A DNA stretch of 64,000 bases, taken from assembly GCF_964355755.1 (NCBI RefSeq), contig NC_092670.1, positions 28,631,795-28,695,794 of the forward strand, in the 5' to 3' direction. Every line of letters starts with the position of its first letter. The stretch's first letter is position 1. This document shows positions 45,674-58,085 of the stretch, one piece after another. The stretch is from Antedon mediterranea (lineage: Eukaryota; Echinodermata; Crinoidea; Comatulida; Antedonidae). The notes beneath the pieces are model-generated. The model had not been told where the DNA came from and did no database searches. It saw nothing but the letters and a program-made list of their open reading frames with translations. A program made the translations under genes and the position numbers.

Positions 45674-46778
45674 TCTCTCTGACGAATTGATTGGTACTGA
45701 TTTGAGAGGAGAAAAAATGACGGAGGTGGACTCATCGCCGACTCACTACTTATGTGATCAATAATGTTCTTCGCCAGAGTACTTGTTCCTCGTGGGCTAA
45801 GATGAACTCCATCAGAAGATAGTTTCATGAATGGAATATTTGTATTATCAATAAATCCCCAGCCATTCTCTTTGCATATGAGTTTCATATGGTGATTTGC
45901 TCTCTCTACATCATCATCGCATTTCGAGACTGTCTGGTTGCGTCGGTGTATGATGGAGGAAACTGTGCACTTTATAGGCTTCAAGGTTTCACACAGCGAT
46001 GTCGTTTTTGAGGTCAAAGTGTCTGAACTGTCATTTCTATTGTTAGTTCCCACATGAACAATCACTCTTTCAACACCATGTTTTACTGCAAGACGCTTGG
46101 CACAATGCGCGAGGTCTTCTATTTTTGCACCACGCATAGTGTGGCATATCACCTTTTTTTCAGTAGAATTACTTAATCGTTTGGGACGAAGATGTTTAAT
46201 CATTGAATCGCCAATAATCAGAACGTCAGCTGGAATTGTGTAATCTTGAGTACTAGCAGTTTTATCAGCAATTTTTTGTGTGTCGCTTAGTGCTTTATGT
46301 TTATTACGGTATTTATGTAGCTTTAGTTGATAAGAATCAACTTTTCCAGTACTCTTCGTTACATTATCAGTAGGGCTAGTCGTGTCCAATGCGTTATATA
46401 GAGTGTCAATTAGCTGCTCAGAATAAGTCCGAGAATCATCGATAACTTTACTGTCACAATTTGGTTCTACATAAGACCGATTTTGTTTCGGGAGGTCCAA
46501 TGAGGTCAGATGTATAGACTGTTCTTGAGGAGAGGAACATCTATCGTGCAGACCAAGTTGGGGACAGGTTTTATGTTGAGTAACACTATGCCCCTTCACA
46601 GTAATAAAGTCAGATGTGTCAATAGCAACTTGGGTTATTTTTGCATCGTATGCTTCATCTTTGGCTTTAGCAGTATCTTTATGAGCTGAGATAAGTATAT
46701 CGTGTAGTTTTGTCACTTCCTTATCTTTTTGCTGCAACAGTTGTAAAGTATGCTGCAAATGTGTTACATCGGACTTAA
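45550..46778 (-). CDS. LINE copy 2: SGNH-esterase ORF1, main part
   Basis: This is open for more than 400 codons. Coiled-coil LKSDVTHLQHTLQLLQQKDK is followed by a Ser/Thr-rich linker, the esterase blocks IIGDSMIKH, VHVGTNNRND and DGVHLSPRG, and a tail SESAMSPPPSF to NPRKPTYKN. The N-terminal 60 or so codons lie beyond the TTAA transposon (50865-50681), so the intact ORF began MSENENRVLKDK. The ATG at 46785 belongs to transposon sequence. The esterase is thought to act on lipids or acetyl groups in CR1-type elements; the exact role is unknown. Confidence 0.9.
46775..46778. repeat. TTAA target duplication, left
   Basis: TTAA at 46775-46778 and 50677-50680 flanks the 3.9-kb element. LINE copy 1 has a single GCTCTTAAGTCC at the site. 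Confidence 0.85.
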
Positions 46779-47039
46779 GAGCCATTGTCTGTAAGAATCA
46801 AAGAAATATCAAAAAGAGTGGCAGACTAAAAAAAAATGGATTTCTTTCAAATTTTGCACATGGCTATATACGTGTTGAGAGAAATCAAATATGAAGTATT
46901 TTTTATTTCACACGTATATTTCCATGGCAACGGCCAAATTTGTGTTTTTGACAAATTTTGTCCTTTTTTAAGGTTTTTTAAAATGGATATTGGTACTACT
47001 TTGATGAACGATATTTTTGTGTTGTACATTTAATTATAA

Positions 47040-47745
47040 AAAATAATTAGTGTATGCATAATAACAATGCATTGTGTACCTGTTTCAAATTTTTTTATTT
47101 TTTTTTTATTTCATACCTTGGGAGATACCATTTATTTAAAAAGGGGTGTTTTTCACTTTTTTTAAATTGTTCAATGCAACTAAACTTTACTTCACCATAA
47201 CGCCCAAAGTGGTGTATTTTTTTAGCTAATTTATTACAAATAGGTAGTTCTAATGTTTAATAATTGATTTCTAAAATAAAATACTGGGGTAAATTTAAAA
47301 TCTACAAGCAGTGTTGCGAGAAACATAGGCATTTTTATAAAAAAAAAAACATGGTATATTAGTAAAAACATTTTATTTTCTTTGATTATTTGATTTGAAA
47401 CTCATTGGTCAGAAAATTCTTAATGTTTTATATAGTTCTAGTTGTGTTGTGAGAAAAAAAATTAATTTTTAATTATAGATTCTGTAATTCCCAGTTTTAA
47501 TGTCATTTTATAGGTTATATCCTCTGGAAATTTGAATAAATTATCAGATCGTTGTGAATTTTAATCTTTGCAACAGATTACTCCTCTCTTATTTTGAAGC
47601 TCCTCTTTCATTTGTTTACTTCTTTTATTTGCTAACCTAAGCAGATCCCACATGCCCATCCACCACCACTTTCGACTACCACCCCCCCCCCCCCCCCGAC
47701 TATAACCACAAAAAGATAAACTGCAACACTTTGGTCGATCATCCA
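47040..47745. other. Inner left part of the TTAA element
   Basis: AT-rich continuation of the long left TIR to about 47330, then unique sequence with a 16-C run near 47685. No coding signal. Confidence 0.6.
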
Positions 47746-48179
47746 CTATAGAGTGTCAAATGCATGCATTCAAGCACCACTCACACTGCCGCTACTATCG
47801 CCCCAATGAATAGACGGATTCAAACTCCTCCATCCCATCCCCTCCCCCTTTCTCCAAGCCCCCACCCACCCCAAGTTAAAAATTGCAATGCAAAAGATAG
47901 GACATAAAGTTAAGTTTTAGACCCTCGCCTTCAACCCCCTACCTATTTAAAAGTCCTGGATCCACCACTTTCCCCGCCCCAAAATAGAACCAATCAAAAG
48001 TCAATGATATACTCAGGTATGTTAATGCTACATAACAAATATTGAAGCCCTGATTTGAAATTTCATTTCATTTAAGGTCAGCATGTAAAATATCACACTT
48101 TATTATTAAATATTGGTTTTAAATTCTATATTTTTTTTACTGTAATGGTTGGATTCAGTATTAATTATTAATTAATAAT

Positions 48180-49860
48180 TATCTGATAATTATTTAATTT
48201 CCCTTAGTTATGCATAGCAGTTACTATGGTAACTAAAAATGAGATATTCTTTAGATTTTGCATATTTATCTCATACAAATTTAAATTTGTAGATTATTAG
48301 CAGGCATGCCTTATTTGCATTTTCAAATTACCGTTTCACAAGGTCATATTCGTAAGCACTTTCTTCTGTGATTATTTTTAGTCATGAAAACCCCATATTT
48401 TATTTGCAGCGGCCTCCCTTAACGGACGCACTTTGAAAAGCCTGTTTGTTCTTCCTATCTAATTAGTGCATTTGGTGCTTACCGTAAGCAGCTGCGGGCA
48501 CCTTTTTATACTAAAAATGAGATTTTTTGTAAGCGGCCAATCGAAAAATGCGATACTTATTGCATGGACCTATGAATTAGAGGGGCATGTTTATTGTATT
48601 TCTTTATATATTAGCTTTATTTTGAAGAGGTTTTAAAAACATTACTGTGAAGAGATGAGAAAACTACACAGATTTTGACCGACCATTTTTCATATGATAA
48701 AAGTTTTTAAAATTTGTCTGAAAATGCTAAAAAATACTAAACCACCTGATTATAAATAATAATAGGCCTACAATTAGCTGGAAAATTGAGAGACTCGTTT
48801 CGTTAAGAATATCGTATATAGCCATAATAAGTGATTTTGGCCCTTTATCGGCAGAACCTCCCGTAAGGGGTCACCGCCCGTAAGCGGCCACTTTTCCAGG
48901 TCCCGAGTGTAGCCACTTACGGGAGGTTCAACTGTATTTAAAAAAACAATTATCCTTAGTTATGCATAGAAACAGGTTCTAAGATAACATAAATAATACA
49001 TTTTGACATAACTTGACCCAACAAATGACCCTTTCACAAGGTCAGACATTTTCTGGGATTCAGTAGATAAGTAAATTTGGGAAAAGGTAGTAAAGCTATG
49101 TAATTAATTGTTTGTAGTCATGAAACCCCATATTAAAAATATTGTACTTATTTACGTATAGAAACAGTTGCTACAATACACTATAGGTAAAATGTTGATG
49201 TCATTTGACCTCAATATGTAAACAATTTTTTTTTTCATGAAACTCCATATTTAATTTTTTTTTTTTAATATCATTTGCTACGTAAACAGGTTTAAGATAA
49301 AACTAAAGGTCATTTTTTTTACCTTTATTCAGATTCGTCAAGACTTTCTTTCTGAGATTATTAGGATTCAGTATTTAAAGTAAATTTGGCAAAAAGTAGA
49401 AATGTAAAACTATATGTAGAAAAAATGTTTTTTATTTATGAAAAACCCCTTATTTTTTTTTAAATTTTCGCATAGAAACAGTTACTATGGTAAAATGTTG
49501 ACCTCAAAATGAATGAATTTACAAGGTCAAGTTTGTCATTAATGGAATGCAGTAGAATTAAAATTGAGAAAAATTACAAATGCAATCAATTCTTTATATT
49601 TATAAAAACGCCATTTCTTATGTTAAAAAAAAAATTACTTTCCTTAGTTACACATAGAAATGGTTGCTAAGGTAACACTATAGGTAAAATATGAACATTG
49701 TTGAGAATTGTTATGAACTATCTTGTAAATTTTGGTCAAACATTAATATTTGTAGTAAAGTGGGGACCTGTCCTGTTTTGCATTCTGACCCCTTTTGACC
49801 TCAAATGACCTATTTACAAGGTCAGATTTTTTGGGAGGTCTTTCTGTATCTCTTTACACA
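48180..49860. repeat. Internal sub-repeats of the TTAA element
   Basis: Six or so diverged units of about 200 bp share CCTTAGTTA(C/T)GCATAGAAAC, GGTAACACTATAGGTAAAAT, TTTGACCT...AATGACC, ACAAGGTCAGA, ATTCAGTAGATAAGTAAATT and CATGAAACCCCATATT. Tandem internal repeats without ORFs are typical of large non-autonomous elements. Confidence 0.75.
48405..48942. mobile_element. Mariner/pogo-like MITE inside the TTAA element
   Basis: The right end reads, inverted, ACAGTTGAACCTCCCGTAAG with a second GCGGCCACTT block. The left end near 48405 has GCGGCCTCCCTTAACGGACG. The CAGTTGAACC(T) terminus next to TA resembles Tc1/mariner-pogo type ends. The copy in 58560-58815 keeps only the right half. Confidence 0.5.
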
Positions 49861-50676
49861 AAATAGATTTAAAAATTTATAAAAACCATTGACGCAATTA
49901 TTTCCAAGTTTAACATTATTTTCCATCAACTACATATTTCAATGCAAAATACTGTTTTTCTGGCAATTAATTGAAATAAACCTGGCAACACATTCTCCTA
50001 TTTTATCTAAACTATTCGTATGACTCTAGTAGCATTATGACAAGCCACATATACATTTTATTATTGGATTAGCCATATTTAAATTGTGTTTCATGTGTTT
50101 TGTTTGTTGATATTTTCTTATATTTTTTGTATTTTTCGTATTTTCCTGGCAACACAAAACCTATGTACGAAATTTACCCCAGTATTTTTTTCGTGATTAT
50201 TGTTGACAAACCTATTGACTATCAAATTGAAAAACCTCATTGATTTAAAAACACCACTTTGGAAGTTATAGGTACGTTTATGAGGTATACTTTTATAAAA
50301 AAAATATTTTTTAAAAACACCCCTTTTTAAAATAATGGTATCAACCAAACTCCATTTTGTAATTAATTTTTTTCTACATTAAATGGAACTCAATACATGT
50401 TGTTTACACTGCTATAAACAAAAACTGTATACTGTAAGTATTTTTGGTTAAAATAAGTATACAAGTTTGTACTTTTTCACTATAGAAAATCTGTGAAAAA
50501 TGGCAAAAACATCAAAATTTGGATAATTGACCGTTGTCATGGCAACGGAAGCTAAAAATTAAAATGAATGTTGTAGATATGCTTTTTATTGAAATGTCTA
50601 TTCATGGTAAAAATTTGAGAGAAATCCATTTTTTTACATCTGCCACCAAATCTTTGATTTTTACAGACAATGGCTC

Positions 50677-51483
50677 TTAAGAGCTTCGAATTTAATATTT
50701 ATATTCTGTTTGAATTTTCTATTTTCTTCCTTGTAGGGATTTAACCTCTTTTTTAAATTCTTTAAGCTCACGTCGAATATCTTTTACATCTTCAAACAAA
50801 ATAGCACAATCATTGTTTTTAGCTAGTAATTTATCTTTCAGGACTCTATTCTCATTTTCAGACATTTTAATTTAAAGTTCGAAGTTTTCTTTTAGCAAAT
50901 CAGATAGATACATTCAGTATCTATTTTGTTACTTTCAATAGCTGTATTTACTTCAGCATCATTGACTTTAGTTGCATCAGTACATTCTAAGTCATTGCAC
51001 ACATTCGCTGAGATATTTTTCGGCTTTTTCAACACTAAAAAATGATTGGAATAAAGCTCCGTGATAGCCATCAGTGTTTGATTGGCATTCCAGCCAGGAT
51101 AATTATATACCTGGTTATTTCCCGACAGCAACAGCATAAACCTTTTTCTTCTTAGTTTTCTAAGATTTAATTAGTTTTTCAGCCATTTCTATGTGTTGCA
51201 TTGTTGCATTAGACATCTCGCTATGCAGTGGTATTTGTACGATTTCAATGGACAAAAGAAGACAATAGAAAGTACTGTTGCCTAGCACAACGACGCCTCG
51301 CACTGATTGGCCGATTAGAAGGCAGAAAAGACGCGGTACGATCGTTTGAGGTCCCAGCAATGAAAAGGGCCAAACTAACCCTGTATAGATCGTATGGTAC
51401 AACTTTTTTTCCTATCCGTCGGCTTAGGCGTTGAAGTAAGAGATATCTTTCAAGTAGCGTACTGGTTGCGCTTCATTGTTCCT
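50677..51483 (-). mobile_element. LINE copy 2: 5' leader, first ORF and start of ORF1
   Basis: On the minus strand it has AGGAACAATGAAGCGCAACC, the leader, ATG at 51216 opening MSNATMQHIEMAEKLIKS (then a stop, and a frameshifted continuation LLLSGNNQVYNYPGWNANQT), ending FEL and TAA at 50872. ATG at 50865 then opens MSENENRVLKDKLLAKNN, the start of the esterase ORF. The clear stop and new ATG seven bases apart show that the family has three ORFs. Confidence 0.82.
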
Positions 51484-51735
51484 AGATTGCATTAACCAAA
51501 TTTCTTCGATTTATCTCTCTCTCGCTGATCTATCTCTCTCTCGCTGATCTATCTCTCTCTCGCTGATCTATCTCTCTCTGGCTGATCTATCTCTCTCTCG
51601 CTGATCTATCTCTCTCTCGCTGATCTGTGTCTCTCTCGCTGATCTGTCTCTCTCTCGCTGATCTGTCTCTCTCTCGCTGATCTGTCTCTCTCTGGCTTAT
51701 CTGTCTCTCTCTCGCTGATCTGTCTCTCTCTCGCT

Positions 51736-51773
<38 letters not shown>

Positions 51774-52124
51774 ATCCGTCTCTCTTTCGCTGATCTGTCT
51801 ATCTCTCGCTGATCTGTCTCTCTCTCGCTGATCTGTCTCTCTCGCTGATCTGTCTCTCTCTCGATGATCTGTCTTTCTCTCGCTGATCTGTCTCTCTCTC
51901 GCTGATCTGTCTCTCTCTCTCGCTGATCTGTCTCTCTCTCTCTCTCGCTGATCTGTCTCTCTCTCGCTGATCTGTCTCTCTCTCGCTGATCTGTCTCTCT
52001 CTCTCGCTGATCTGTCTCTCCCTCGCTGATCTGTCTCTCTCTCTCTCTCGCTGATCTGTCTCTCTCTCGCTGATCTGTGTCTCTCTCGCTGATCTGTGTC
52101 TCTCTCGCTAATCTGTGTCTCTCT
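51484..52124. repeat. 17-bp satellite, mostly CTGATCTGT variant
   Basis: About 36 units, first CTGATCTAT and then CTGATCTGT. A long Arg/Glu/Ser-rich frame on the minus strand is purely repeat-derived. The array passes directly into the 88-bp satellite. Confidence 0.97.
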
Positions 52125-53833
52125 GGTCTAAAACGTCCCCAAACGCGATTTGAAGCTATTCTAAGCACTTTGGTGTTTTTATGTTAACAAGTTTTTTCGA
52201 AAATCACAAAATGGTTTAAAACGTCTCGAAATGCGATTTGAAGCTATTCTAAGCACTTTGGTGTGTTTATGTTAACAAGTTTTTTCGAAAATCACAAAAT
52301 GGTCTAAAACGTCCCCAAATGCGATTTGAAGCTATTCTGTGCACTTTGCAGTTTTGTGTGAAAATTTTTTGTCGAAATGCTCAAAATGATCAAAAACGTT
52401 TTTAAATACGATATTAAGCTATTTTGTGCTCTTTGATGTTTTTGTGTGAAAAGTTTTATCGAAATGCTCAAAATGGTCTAAAACGGTTTCTAATGTGATT
52501 TTAAGCACTTTGATGTTTTTATGTTAACAAGTTTTTTCGAAAATCACAAAATGGTCTAAAACGTATCAAAATGAGATTTGAAGCTATTCTAAGCACTTTG
52601 GTGTTTTTATGTTAACAAGTTTTTTCGAAAATCACAAAATGGTCTAAAATGTCTCCAAATGCGATTTGAAGCTATTTTAATTAAGCACTTTGGTGTTTTT
52701 GTGTAATCAAGTTTTTTCGAAAATCACAAAATTGTCTAAAACGTCTCCAAATGCGATTTGAAGCTATTCTTAGCACTTTCGTGTTTTTATGTTAACAAGT
52801 TTTTTTGAAAATCACAAAATGGTCTAAAACGTCTCCAAATGCGATTTTAAGCTATTCTAAACACTTTGGTGTTTTTATGTTAACAAGTTTTTGCGAAAAT
52901 CAAAAAATGGTCTAAAACGTCTCCAAATGCGATTTGATGCTATTCTAAATACTTTGGTGTTTTTATGTTAACAATTTTTTTCGAAAATCACAAAATGGTC
53001 TAAAACGTCTCCAAATGCGATTTGAAGCTATTTTAAGCACTTTGGTATTTTTGTGTAACCAAGTTTTTTCGACAATCACAAAATGGTCTAAAACGTCTCC
53101 AAATGCGATTTGAAGCTATTCTAAGCACTTTGGTGTTTTTATGTTAACAAGTTTTTTCAAAAATCACAAAATGGTCTAAAACGTCTCCAAATGCGATTTG
53201 AAGCTATTCTGTACACTTTGATGTTTTTATGTTAACAACTTTTTTAGAAAATCACAAAATGGTCTAAAACGTCTCCAAATGCGATTTGATGCTATTCTAA
53301 ATACTTTGGTGTTTTTATGTTAACAAGTTTTTTCGAAAATCACAAAATGGTCTAAAACGTCTCCAAATGCGATTTGAAGCTATTTTAAGCACTTTGGTAT
53401 TTTTGTGTAACCAAGTTTTTTCGACAATCACAAAATGGTCTAAAACGTCTCCAAATGCGATTTGAAGCTATTCTAAGCACTTTGGTGTTTTTATGTTAAC
53501 AAGTTTTTTCAAAAATCACAAAATGGTCTAAAACGTCTCCAAATGCGATTTGAAGCTATTCTGTACACTTTGATGTTTTTATGTTAACAACTTTTTTAGA
53601 AAATCACAAAATGGTCTAAAACGTCTCCAAATGCGATTTGATGCTATTCTAAATACTTTGGTGTTTTTATGTTAACAAGTTTTTTCGAAAATCACAAAAT
53701 GGTCTAAAACGTCTCCAAATGCGATTTGAAGCTATTTTAAGCACTTTGGTATTTTTGTGTAACCAAGTTTTTTCGACAATCACAAAAGGGTCTAAAATGT
53801 CTCAAAATGCGATTTGAAGCTATTCTAAGCACT
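52125..53833. repeat. 88-bp satellite with 352-bp higher-order repeat
   Basis: About 19 units of roughly 88 bp: GGTCTAAAACGTCTCCAAAT, GCGATTTGAAGCTATTCT, AAGCACTTTGGTGTTTTTAT, GTTAACAAGTTTTTTCGAAA, ATCACAAAAT. From about 52930 four-unit blocks repeat exactly every 352 bp. The diagnostic GATTTGATGC is at 52931, 53283 and 53635, and AACTTTTTTAGA at 53237 and 53589. The array sits between the 17-bp satellite and its inverted form. Confidence 0.96.
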
Positions 53834-54888
<1,055 letters not shown>

Positions 54889-54972
54889 GAGATGGAGAGA
54901 TGGAGAGATGGAGAGATGGAGAGATGGAGAGATGGAGAGATGGAGAGATGGAGAGATGGAGAGATGGAGAGC
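54889..54972. repeat. 8-bp minisatellite GATGGAGA
   Basis: About ten copies of GATGGAGA close the GA-rich block. The sequence then changes abruptly to unique DNA at GCTAACGCC. Confidence 0.95.
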
Positions 54973-55527
54973 TAACGCCATAATTGTCAGTCAAGTGGTC
55001 TTTTGTCTGTTTACTTAGTCCAGTGATTATTTAGCCAAGTTTGATACAGTATATATTTTATATACTTTTTTTCAGTGGTTCCTAATATTATGTTAATGGA
55101 AAGTAACTGGTACAGGATAAATATATATTAGTAGTTTTATTACAAAAATGAATGTTGTTGTTCTTATAACTACAATGTTCATAACATAGCACAATATTGG
55201 CCTTCAATCCCCTTCAATATGACAGATAATTACATTATTTGACCTATATATTCCGTCTGAAGAGAAATCATATATTTTGTATGTGTGTATTGCAATGTAC
55301 ATCTCATGAGTTTTAATTTGATACCAAACTTGGTATGTATATACGAAATTTAAGTTTTCTCCTAATTACGTAATACTAAAAAAAGGGCGTGGTCCAAATG
55401 ACGTCCTTAAATTGTTCCGATTTTTGGGCACCCCTTCTTGGATTGTTAGATATACCCTAAAGAAGGTTTGTGCCAAATTTGGTGCTTTTGTCACAAAGTG
55501 CACAAAAAAAGTGCTAAGTTACCCTGC
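54973..55527. other. Unique sequence between GA blocks
   Basis: AT-rich and without convincing ORFs or splice-bounded exons. It contains AAGGGCGTGGTCCAAATGAC (near 55383), GC-richer than its surroundings and possibly part of an unrecognised repeat. Confidence 0.4.
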
Positions 55528-55685
55528 TAATAGAGAGAGATTGAGATAGAGAGAGAGAGAAATAGATCAGCGAGAGAGAGATCAGCGAAAGAGATCAGCG
55601 AGAGAGAAAAAGCGAGAGAGAGATCAGCGAAAGATATAAGCCGAGGAGAGAGAGAGAAGCGAGAGAGAGATCAGCGAAAGAGGGG
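55528..55685. repeat. GA-rich inverted 17-bp satellite remnant
   Basis: Units of GAGAGAGATCAGCGA with indels, the same family as 53834-54888. Confidence 0.92.
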
Positions 55686-55689
55686 CTTT

Positions 55690-56236
55690 CTATATCTTAT
55701 CTTGTTGCAAATTTTCATTTACGCGACGTTTCTACCGACAAATAGAACAGAAGAATTGCCCTTACGTCTCTTGCGAAAGTTGACTTCAATTCAACTTTCG
55801 TAATAGACGTACGAAACGTAACGCAAGGGCGTTCAAAAGCGTAATATCAAAAATCCCGGTTTCCTGTGAAATCGGAAGACAACGTCGTAACGCAACAATT
55901 GGTAGGTCATCGGTTTCTTGTAAAATCGTTTGTCGTTACCATTTTTCTTACGTTGCGTCGATTTTATAAATTTTCGATCGTAATCGGTTTCCTGTAAAAA
56001 TCCGCATTTCTTAGGACAAATCGACGTAGTCGCAACAAAAGTGATGTTCTTACGTCGACAGGAAACCAGCCTTCATCGGTTTCCGGTAAAATCGTTTGTC
56101 GTTACCATTTTTCTTACGTTGCGTCAATTTTATAAATTTTCGATCGTAATCGGTTTCCTGTAAAATCCACATTTATTACGACAAATCGACGTAGTCGCAA
56201 CAAAAGTGATGTTCTTACGTCGACAGGAAACCAGGC
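55690..56236. mobile_element. Short element with 166-bp internal duplication and CAGGAAACC ends
   Basis: It contains CGAAAGTTGA...TCAACTTTCG (near 55775) within a wider inverted pair GCCCTTACG/CGCAAGGGC. Two copies of a 166-bp unit (starts at 55911 and 56077) carry CGGTTTCCTGTAAAAT, TTTTCGATCGTAATCGG and CGACAGGAAACCAG. GGTTTCCTG and its inverse CAGGAAACC bound the repeats, suggesting a MITE-like element. It abuts the LINE at 56241, but I cannot see a target duplication. Confidence 0.6.
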
Positions 56237-56240
56237 TTTA

Positions 56241-58085
56241 CTCATTCAGGGCCGCATCGTATGATGTATAGTTCTCATAGCCTATTATTATACACCTACA
56301 AGCCCTTTTCTGGACGCGTTCAATCAGGTTGGATTGTGCGTGGGCTATACCAAAATGCCAAACTGGGGGGGGGGGGCGTATTCTAAAACGGGTATGATGT
56401 AGACCTTAAATACAATGGAAAGCTCCTTCTTATTGAAACCACTTAGCTTGAGAAGTCTCAACATGAATAGTTTTTGGTTCCCCTTCTTAACTATTTCATT
56501 TGTATTGCTCTCCCATCTAAGATCATTATCAATCACGACACCTAGTAATTTGACTTTATCAGCAAGTGGTAACACAGTACCATTAATTGTGAAATTCCGG
56601 TCTGGAAGTAAGCGGCGGCCAAAGAAAACTTGGAATATTTGGCATTTAGCGGGATTTAGTTTCAATTTGTTATCGGACGCCCATTGGGAGAGTATATTGA
56701 TGGAATTTTGAATTATACTATTCTCCAATGGCTTAATTTTTCCCACTAAGGTAAGATCGTCAACATACTTCCAGACCGGAATTCCAGCTTCATTTGACCC
56801 ATCAAGAGCGTTATTAATAACGACCAGGAATATAAAAACAGCAAGTAGGGTTCCTTGGGGAACACCCCCAGTAAGGATGACCCACTGCGAATATACGTCT
56901 TTGTATTTGACTCTTTGGCGTCTTTCAATCAAAAAGTCAATTATCCACTTCAACAAGGAGGCAGGGATATTGAGATCTAATAATTTAGACACTGTTATAG
57001 TGTGATCGACCAGGTCAAACGCCTAAAGTCGGTAAGTACTAGAGTGCAAATATTACTTGCCACATCAGTATTGGAAGCAAGAAAATGGTGGATGTCTATT
57101 AGGCAGTGGGTTGTGGAGACGCCATTTTGGTTTCCATATTGCCTAATGTCTAGTTTTGGTTTGATGGCGTCAATTACTAATTACTAGTTACTTTGCGTTC
57201 AGCTATTTTAGACAGGGTGGGGGTAAGAGAAATGGGCCTTAACATTTCTAGCGAAGGAGGGTACGTTTTCGGTAACATTGCTCTGGAAGTGGCGTTTCTT
57301 ACATACTTTAATTTCCTGGATAGTTTTGTTTCCTTAATGGTTCATTACCATTGCTAAGTTTTTTAATAGTATTGTTCATCCATGGCTTATCATTGGGATG
57401 AACATTAACATTTTTGGTTGGGAAGATCCTTTCAACAGCACTATTGACTAGTTCATAAAAAAGGTCTGCTTTGGATTGGACATTGGGGGTGCCTAATACA
57501 GTGTCCCAAGAAACACTTTGAATCCATCGACCAAAAGCATTAATCTCGGACTGGGGCATTGGTCTACAAGATCTGTTGATTAAGCTATTGTCGGATTTAC
57601 ACGTTTTTGGGGACATTATGATTACGTTATGGTCACTATGTCCTATTTTGGATTTGATAAAACGGATATCATACATGTCATTAACGTTAGTAATGATCAC
57701 ATCAAGTATGCTATTTCCTCTAGTGGGGGACTTAACCACCTGTTTTAACTGATTGCCACATATATAATAGAAGGGAATTAAACTTCAGTTTGTACAGGTC
57801 GCCACAGATAAGTAGTATACATGCCTGTGGTTTTGCTGTTCTAATAAAGTCCACGCCACTATGTAGATGGGTCAACATAGTTCCACCCAGTGTTGACTCT
57901 TTACCTGATAGGTAGGTAGGCATTTGCAACAACTAGGTACGCATGGTAGTCTGTGGTGTTTTATCAGCAACCAGTGAACTTCCAGAAGCTCAGGAACAGA
58001 AAGGTTTGTGGTGAACGCGAAATAACCGCCTACATTAAAACGCTCTGGTGGTGTGTCGTTCCGGATCCATGATTCAGTAACAAAA
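56241..58085 (-). pseudogene. Second CR1-like LINE family, truncated at both ends
   Basis: Different from the satellite LINE. From 58085 down: a partial endonuclease (FVTESWIRND; later LDVIITN and IGHSDHNVII), then RT with DIRQYGNQNGVST, AFDLVDHTIT, GGVPQGTLLAV and the catalytic box KYVDDLTLV, then LLGVVIDNDLRW and RVQKRACRCIIIGYENYTSY and a stop at 56241. A 12-G run near 56365 and small indels shift the frame. The 5' end begins mid-endonuclease, as expected of a 5'-truncated insertion. The 3' end lacks a UTR and tail, which the neighbouring element has removed. Confidence 0.87.

Larger units (their letters stand above)
46779..50676. mobile_element. 3.9-kb TTAA-flanked DNA transposon with long TIRs
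   Basis: Ends read inward GAGCCATTGTCTGTAA, then AATCAAAGA, GTGGCAGA, AAATGGATTTCT and CC(A/G)T(G/T)GC(C)ATG(G/A)CAACGG. Weaker inverted pairs reach about 550 bp inward (AAAAAGGGGTGTTTTT at 47140 against 50320; AAAGTGGTGTTTTT-like at 47208 against 50255; ATACTGGGGTAAATTT at 47281 against 50170). TTAA targets are known for piggyBac and some other superfamilies, but the termini do not look like piggyBac and no transposase is encoded. A truncated second copy is at 58086-60515. Confidence 0.88.
34848..51483 (-). mobile_element. CR1/L2-like LINE, copy 2, split in three by two transposons
   Basis: The same family as 23577-29680, in reverse. The pieces are 51483-50677 (5' leader and first ORF), 46778-42557 (rest of ORF1, ORF2, start of 3' UTR) and 35009-34848 (3' end and (TTA)n tail). 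Comparison with copy 1 shows the pieces are contiguous there, except for the duplicated TTAA and GTCCGGGAC target sites. The LINE is therefore older than both interrupting elements. It too sits in 17-bp satellite at both ends. At its 5' end about 30 more bases (to about 51510) precede the sequence shared with copy 1. Confidence 0.93.

Noticed and set aside
43706-46785. Functional host genes on the minus strand
   Set aside because: Domain order (esterase, endonuclease, RT with YADD) and near-identity to 23577-29680 show LINE proteins.
47561-47746. 61-codon frame with a Gly run
   Set aside because: The Gly run comes from a 16-C homopolymer within a non-coding transposon; no homologous frame is kept in the second copy.
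51587-52168. 193-codon Arg/Glu/Ser/Asp frame on the minus strand
   Set aside because: Pure 17-bp satellite translation without a stop; composition follows the repeat, not a protein.
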